Positions 7,585 to 11,728 of a stretch of 11,728 nt of DNA are shown in pieces. Position numbers and translations under genes: made by a program. This DNA is from an uncultured Prevotellaceae bacterium (lineage in GTDB: Bacteria; Bacteroidota; Bacteroidia; Bacteroidales; Bacteroidaceae), in the NCBI GenBank assembly GCA_946539635.1, contig CAMNHS010000034.1:1-11728 (forward strand), in the 5' to 3' direction. The notes under the pieces were generated by a model. It had not been told where the DNA came from. It made no database searches and worked only from the letters and a program-made list of their open reading frames with translations. The stretch's first letter is position 1; the number at the start of each line of letters is the position of its first letter.

Positions 7585-7605
7585 AATATCTTTTGCTTAG
7601 ATATT
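7585..7605. other. Short inverted repeat between trpB2 and the GNAT gene
   Basis: AATATCT (7585-7591) and AGATATT (7599-7605) are perfect reverse complements around a 7-nt loop in the 35-bp gap between the two minus-strand genes. No T-run follows in the direction of transcription, so it is unlikely to terminate. It could be a processing site or may be chance in AT-rich DNA. Confidence 0.35.
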
Positions 7606-7613
7606 CAGTTATA

Positions 7614-8978
7614 TTATATCTGAGGTAACTTCTCCAATGCCTTTGCTATCTCGGCATCTGTTGGAATGTAATCCATCATTGAACCCTCATTGAATGCCTT
7701 GTAAGCATAGAGGTCAAAATATCCAGTACCAGAGAGATTGAAGACAATAGTCTTTGACTCACCAGTCTTTTTACACTCCAATGCCTCATCAATAGCAGCA
7801 CGAATAGCATGAGAGGATTCTGGAGCTGGTAGAGTACCTTCTGCACGTGCAAATAGAACAGCAGCCTCAAAGACACTTGTCTGCTCATAAGCACGAGCCT
7901 CAAAAAGACCCTGATCATATAGTTCAGAGAGTATTGGACTCATACCATGGAAGCGAAGGCCACCAGCATGATTGGCACTTGGGATGAACTGAGAACCAAC
8001 TGTGTACATCTTTGCCAATGGGCATATCATACCTGTATCACAGAAGTCGTATGCATACTTACCTCTTGTGAAACTTGGACATGATGCTGGTTCTGCACCT
8101 ATTATTTTATAATTTGCTTCTCCACGCAATATCTCGCCAAGGAATGGTGAGGCAAAGCCACCAAGATTAGAGCCACCACCAGTACAACCGATGAGAACAT
8201 CTGGCTTAATACCATATTTCTTCAAAGCAGCCTGTACCTCCAAGCCGATTATTGTCTGATGCAGCAACACCTGATTCAATACTGAACCAAGCTCATAGCG
8301 ATAACCTGGTGTAGAAGTAGCTACCTCTACAGCTTCGGAGATAGCACATCCTAAAGAACCTGTTGTTCCAGGAAATTCTGCATTAATCTTCTTACCAACC
8401 TCTGTTGTCATACTTGGAGAAGGTATGATGCTCGCACCATAGGTGTTTATCACCTCTCTGCGGAATGGCTTCTGTTCATAGGAACATTTTACCATATATA
8501 CCTTACAATCCAATCCAAAATACTGACAAGCCATAGAAAGAGCTGTTCCCCACTGTCCTGCACCAGTTTCAGTAGTAACACCCTTCAGACCCTGCTTCTT
8601 TGCATAATAAGCCTGTGCTATAGCAGAATTCAATTTGTGTGAACCAGAAGTATTGTTTCCTTCAAATTTATAGAAAATCTTTGCAGGGGTATCGAGGGCT
8701 TTCTCAAGGAATTCCGCATGCACCAATGGTGATGGGCGGAACATACGATAAAAGTCCTGCACTTCTTCAGGAATTTCAAACCACTTTGTATTATCATCCA
8801 GCTCCTGCTTGATTAACTCATCACAGAAAATTGGCTGCATATCTTCAAAAGTAAGCGGTTTCTTCGTTCCTGGATTCAATAATGGTGCTGGCTTCTTCTT
8901 CATGTCAGCACGCACATTGTACCATTTTGTTGGCATCTCCTTTTCGGAGAGATAAATCTTATAAGGAATCTTTTCCAT
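7614..8978 (-). CDS. trpB2: Tryptophan synthase beta chain, TrpB2 type
   Basis: A PLP enzyme that joins indole and serine to give tryptophan. The 454-residue length and the N-terminal extension before the core mark the TrpB2 subgroup rather than the ~400-residue TrpB1 that pairs with TrpA. The PLP lysine is Lys115 in NTSGSHKLNSA; the catalytic glutamate is in ETGAGQWG (137-144); the cofactor phosphate loop is CTGGGSN (265-271); HAGGLRFHG (337-345) and LSGTGYFD (415-422) are also present. No trpA or other trp gene lies nearby, which fits a stand-alone TrpB2 salvaging free indole, though a full trp operon may exist elsewhere. It is probably the first gene of the six-gene minus-strand unit: a strong terminator separates it from frdB. 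No clear promoter was found in the short gap upstream. Confidence 0.93.
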   Translation of the reverse strand: MEKIPYKIYLSEKEMPTKWYNVRADMKKKPAPLLNPGTKKPLTFEDMQPIFCDELIKQELDDNTKWFEIPEEVQDFYRMFRPSPLVHAEFLEKALDTPAKIFYKFEGNNTSGSHKLNSAIAQAYYAKKQGLKGVTTETGAGQWGTALSMACQYFGLDCKVYMVKCSYEQKPFRREVINTYGASIIPSPSMTTEVGKKINAEFPGTTGSLGCAISEAVEVATSTPGYRYELGSVLNQVLLHQTIIGLEVQAALKKYGIKPDVLIGCTGGGSNLGGFASPFLGEILRGEANYKIIGAEPASCPSFTRGKYAYDFCDTGMICPLAKMYTVGSQFIPSANHAGGLRFHGMSPILSELYDQGLFEARAYEQTSVFEAAVLFARAEGTLPAPESSHAIRAAIDEALECKKTGESKTIVFNLSGTGYFDLYAYKAFNEGSMMDYIPTDAEIAKALEKLPQI

Positions 8979-9019
8979 TCTATATTTTTGATAATTAAAT
9001 TACTTGTGCATGCGTTGTT

Positions 9020-9059
9020 TATAAAAGGATATCGACATCCTGTTAAGACGCCGATATCC
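9020..9059 (-). terminator. Intrinsic terminator after frdB
   Basis: Read on the minus strand, GGATATCGGCGTC (9059-9047) pairs with GATGTCGATATCC (9039-9027) over 13 bp, with two G-T wobbles, closing a 7-nt loop TTAACAG. TTTTATA follows directly. It starts about 15 bp after the frdB stop. This is the best terminator structure in the window and separates the frd unit from trpB2. A T-run on the plus-strand side also exists, but no rightward gene needs it. Confidence 0.8.
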
Positions 9060-9073
9060 ATTTCCTTTTTTAT

Positions 9074-9832
9074 TTAATCAGCTAACTTTGCTGAAATGAA
9101 CTCTCTGTTCAGTCTTGCAATGTTAGCAATTGACTCATTCTTAGGACAAACAGCCTCACAAGCACGAGTATTGGTACAGTTACCGAAGCCCAACTCGTCC
9201 ATCTTAGCTATCATAGCCTTAACACGCTTTGCTGCTTCAGGTCTTCCCTGTGGAAGGAGAGCCAGCTGGCTTACTTTGCTTGATACGAAGAGCATTGCAG
9301 AACCATTCTTACATGCTGCCACACAAGCACCACAGCCGATACATGTAGCACAATCCATAGCCTCATCAGCATCTTGCTTAGGGATAAGGATAGCATTTGC
9401 ATCCTGTGCCTGTCCAGCACGAATTGAGGTATAACCACCTGCCTGGATAATCTTATCGAAGGCATTACGGTCAACCATACAGTCCTTAATGACAGGGAAT
9501 CCTGCAGAACGCCATGGCTCAACTGTTATAACGTCTCCGTCATTGAACCTACGCATATAGAGCTGACAAGTAGTAGCACCACGCTCTGTCTTACCATGTG
9601 GAGTACCATTGATATACAGTGAACACATGCCGCAGATACCCTCACGGCAGTCATGATCAAAGACAAAAGGTTCCTTGCCCTGATTAATGAGCTGTTCATT
9701 CATCATGTCAAGCATCTCAAGGAATGAGGTATCGTCAGGAATGTTCTGCATAACCTCTTCTTCAAAATGACCCTTTTCCTTTGGACCATTCTGTTTCCAA
9801 AACTTTACAGTTACTGAAATATTTTTAGCCAT
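9074..9832 (-). CDS. frdB: Succinate dehydrogenase/fumarate reductase iron-sulfur subunit
   Basis: The electron-transfer subunit linking the flavoprotein to the membrane cytochrome b subunit. The 252 residues carry ligands for three clusters: [2Fe-2S] at Cys62, Cys67, Cys70 and probably Cys89; [4Fe-4S] at Cys164, Cys167, Cys170 and Cys229; [3Fe-4S] at Cys174, Cys219 and Cys225. An extra Cys161 precedes the ferredoxin motif. The 18-residue gap between Cys70 and Cys89 is longer than the 11 of the E. coli enzyme, and CVAAC lacks the proline after the last Cys; both are consistent with the B-type enzymes having a single dihaem cytochrome b. In Bacteroides fragilis the FrdCAB complex is the fumarate reductase of anaerobic growth, so fumarate reduction is the likely main direction. 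It lies 9 bp after frdA. Confidence 0.95.
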   Translation of the reverse strand: MAKNISVTVKFWKQNGPKEKGHFEEEVMQNIPDDTSFLEMLDMMNEQLINQGKEPFVFDHDCREGICGMCSLYINGTPHGKTERGATTCQLYMRRFNDGDVITVEPWRSAGFPVIKDCMVDRNAFDKIIQAGGYTSIRAGQAQDANAILIPKQDADEAMDCATCIGCGACVAACKNGSAMLFVSSKVSQLALLPQGRPEAAKRVKAMIAKMDELGFGNCTNTRACEAVCPKNESIANIARLNREFISAKLAD

Positions 9833-9841
9833 AATGTTTTC

Positions 9842-11728
9842 TTAGTTTTTGTAGTTACGTGTCTGTACCTTAATTATCTCATACTCAAGAGGCTCCTTTG
9901 TGAGTTCAGGTGCTTTCTCATCATTGCCCTGATACTCCCATGCACCAACATAGAAGAAGTTCTTGTCATCACGCTTTGCTTCACCTTCCTCTGTCTGATG
10001 TTCCTCACGGAAGTGACCACCACAAGACTCCTCACGATGAAGAGCATCATAAGCGATAAGCTCACCCATCAGGATAAAGTCACGAAGGTGAATAGCCTTG
10101 TCAAGTTCTACATTGAGTCCTTCCTTAGAACCAGGAACGAAGAGGTTCTCATTGAATTCCTTACGGAGTTCCTTAAGCAACTTCAAACCTTCCTCAAGAC
10201 CTTCCTTTGTACGACCCATACCAACATGTTCCCACATGATATGGCCAAGTTCCTTATGAATAGAATCAACAGAACGCTTACCCTTAATATTCAACAGACG
10301 ATCCTGCTCTGCATCAACAGCCTTTTCTGCCTCAGCAAATTCTGGTAAATCTGTAGATACCTTTGGCCATATCTCTTGATCAGCAAGATAATTCTGAATT
10401 GTGTATGGAAGAACAAAGTATCCATCAGCAAGACCCTGCATCAAAGCAGAAGCACCCAGACGGTTAGCACCATGATCAGAGAAGTTACACTCACCGATAG
10501 AGAACAAACCTGGGATTGTTGTCTGCAATTCATAGTCAACCCAAATACCACCCATTGTGTAGTGGATAGCTGGGAATATCATCATTGGCTTGTAATAGTC
10601 GAAGCCATCCTTAGAATAAACGAATTCACCAGGGTTAACGTCTGTAATCTCTTCGTACATATCAAACAAATTACCATAACGCTGACGAATTTCATCTATA
10701 CCAAGACGCTGGATAGACTCAGAGAAGTCAAGGAATACTGCAAGACCTGTGTTATTAACGCCAAAGCCTTTATCGCAACGCTCTTTTGCTGCACGAGATG
10801 CAACATCACGTGGCACAAGGTTACCGAAGGCTGGGTAACGACGCTCCAGATAATAGTCTCTGTCCTGCTCAGGAATTTCCCAACCCTGCTTTGTACCTGC
10901 CTGAAGTGCTTTTGCATCTTCAATATTCTTTGGAACCCAGATACGACCATCATTACGCAGAGACTCTGACATAAGTGTCAACTTTGACTGGTTATTTCCA
11001 TGAACAGGGATACATGTTGGGTGAATCTGCACGTATGATGGATTTGCCATCATAGCACCTTTACGATAACACTGTATTGCTGCAGAACAGTTACATCCCA
11101 TAGCGTTGGTAGAAAGGAAATATGTATTTCCATAACCACCAGTTGCTATAACTACAGCATTTGCAGAGAAACGCTCCAATTTGCCTGTAACAAGATTTTT
11201 AGCAATGATACCACGAGCACGGCCATTGATGATAACAACATCCTCCATCTCGTAGCGGGTATAGAGCTTTACCTTCCCCTTCTGCACTTCCTTTGAAAGA
11301 GAAGAATAAGCACCCAGCAACAACTGCTGACCTGTCTGACCCTTTGCATAGAAAGTACGGCTTACCTGTGCACCACCGAAAGAGCGGTTGGCAAGCATAC
11401 CACCATATTCACGAGCAAAAGGAACACCCTGAGCAACACACTGGTCGATAATATTATTTGATACCTCTGCCAGACGGTAAACGTTTGCTTCACGAGCACG
11501 ATAGTCACCACCTTTTACTGTATCATAGAAAAGACGATAAACAGAGTCACCATCATTCTGATAGTTCTTTGCTGCATTGATACCACCCTGTGCTGCAATA
11601 GAGTGAGCACGACGTGGAGAATCCTGTATGCAGAAGTTAAGCACATTGAAACCCATCTCTGCAAGAGAAGAAGCAGCACTAGCACCTGCCAAGCCTGTTC
11701 CTACAACAATGATATCGAGTTTCAGTTT
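9842..11728 (-). CDS. frdA: Succinate dehydrogenase/fumarate reductase flavoprotein subunit, 5' end beyond window
   Basis: The FAD-bearing catalytic subunit that interconverts fumarate and succinate on the cytoplasmic face of the membrane. The frame is open to the right edge, giving 628 residues; the residues before KLKLDIIVV are missing, probably about 30. Position 11692 is an internal TTG (Leu), not the start. Seen in order: the Rossmann motif [12 protein letters not shown]; His42 in [11 protein letters not shown], the covalent FAD attachment site; IHPTCIP (His236); VPRDVASR (Arg307, the proton-shuttle arginine by analogy); IHYTMGG (His389); and NRLGASAL (Arg423). The active site therefore looks complete. 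A cytochrome b gene (frdC) is expected just upstream, outside the window, followed by frdA and frdB. The paired terminator lies after frdB. Confidence 0.96.
   Translation of the reverse strand, partial: KLKLDIIVVGTGLAGASAASSLAEMGFNVLNFCIQDSPRRAHSIAAQGGINAAKNYQNDGDSVYRLFYDTVKGGDYRAREANVYRLAEVSNNIIDQCVAQGVPFAREYGGMLANRSFGGAQVSRTFYAKGQTGQQLLLGAYSSLSKEVQKGKVKLYTRYEMEDVVIINGRARGIIAKNLVTGKLERFSANAVVIATGGYGNTYFLSTNAMGCNCSAAIQCYRKGAMMANPSYVQIHPTCIPVHGNNQSKLTLMSESLRNDGRIWVPKNIEDAKALQAGTKQGWEIPEQDRDYYLERRYPAFGNLVPRDVASRAAKERCDKGFGVNNTGLAVFLDFSESIQRLGIDEIRQRYGNLFDMYEEITDVNPGEFVYSKDGFDYYKPMMIFPAIHYTMGGIWVDYELQTTIPGLFSIGECNFSDHGANRLGASALMQGLADGYFVLPYTIQNYLADQEIWPKVSTDLPEFAEAEKAVDAEQDRLLNIKGKRSVDSIHKELGHIMWEHVGMGRTKEGLEEGLKLLKELRKEFNENLFVPGSKEGLNVELDKAIHLRDFILMGELIAYDALHREESCGGHFREEHQTEEGEAKRDDKNFFYVGAWEYQGNDEKAPELTKEPLEYEIIKVQTRNYKN

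Noticed and set aside
9060..9073. Rightward terminator from the T-run beyond the 9027-9059 hairpin
   Set aside because: No plus-strand gene precedes it. The structure is better explained as the leftward terminator of frdB.
10376..10969. 197-residue plus-strand frame
   Set aside because: It lies antisense within the strongly conserved frdA coding sequence, shows no family motif, and is a shadow frame. The same applies to the other long opposite-strand frames over argB, dusB, parE and frdB.

Overview
The window looks like chromosome from a Bacteroidota bacterium, most likely Prevotella or a close relative. Evidence: modest GC with AT-rich gaps, genes without clear Shine-Dalgarno sequences, several matches to the Bacteroidetes promoter (TTTG, then TAnnTTTG), and Bacteroidales-style versions of FrdA/FrdB, ParE, ArgB and a TrpB2-type tryptophan synthase. 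The genus is inferred from remembered protein resemblance, not from a search.

Layout. Positions 1-776 carry no convincing protein gene. They hold a probable leftward promoter for a gene beyond the left edge, a 38-bp inverted repeat built of TTGAC units, a hairpin with TCGCGAAA arms, and three candidate rightward promoters. On the plus strand follow pdxS and pdxT, the two subunits of ribose-5-phosphate-dependent pyridoxal phosphate synthase, overlapping by 4 bases. Everything to the right is on the minus strand. The pdxT stop overlaps the stop of a convergent ECF sigma factor gene. Reading leftward from 8978, six genes form one compact probable operon: trpB2, a GNAT-like acetyltransferase, parE, a tRNA-dihydrouridine synthase, argB and the sigma factor. 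A strong hairpin at 9027-9059 separates this from frdB and frdA (succinate dehydrogenase/fumarate reductase). frdA runs off the right edge with its first residues missing.

Function. The proteins are mostly housekeeping: vitamin B6 supply, arginine and tryptophan synthesis, chromosome decatenation, tRNA modification, and the anaerobic fumarate/succinate couple. PdxST makes the cofactor that TrpB2 uses, but the two lie in separate opposing units, so no regulatory link is claimed.

Novelty. I see no phage, CRISPR array, transposon, toxin-antitoxin or defence system, and no clear undescribed protein system. The parts most worth a second look are the noncoding region before pdxS (large inverted repeat next to a near-consensus promoter), the sigma factor with no visible anti-sigma partner at the end of a housekeeping operon, and the terminator-less tail-to-tail overlap of pdxT with that sigma gene.
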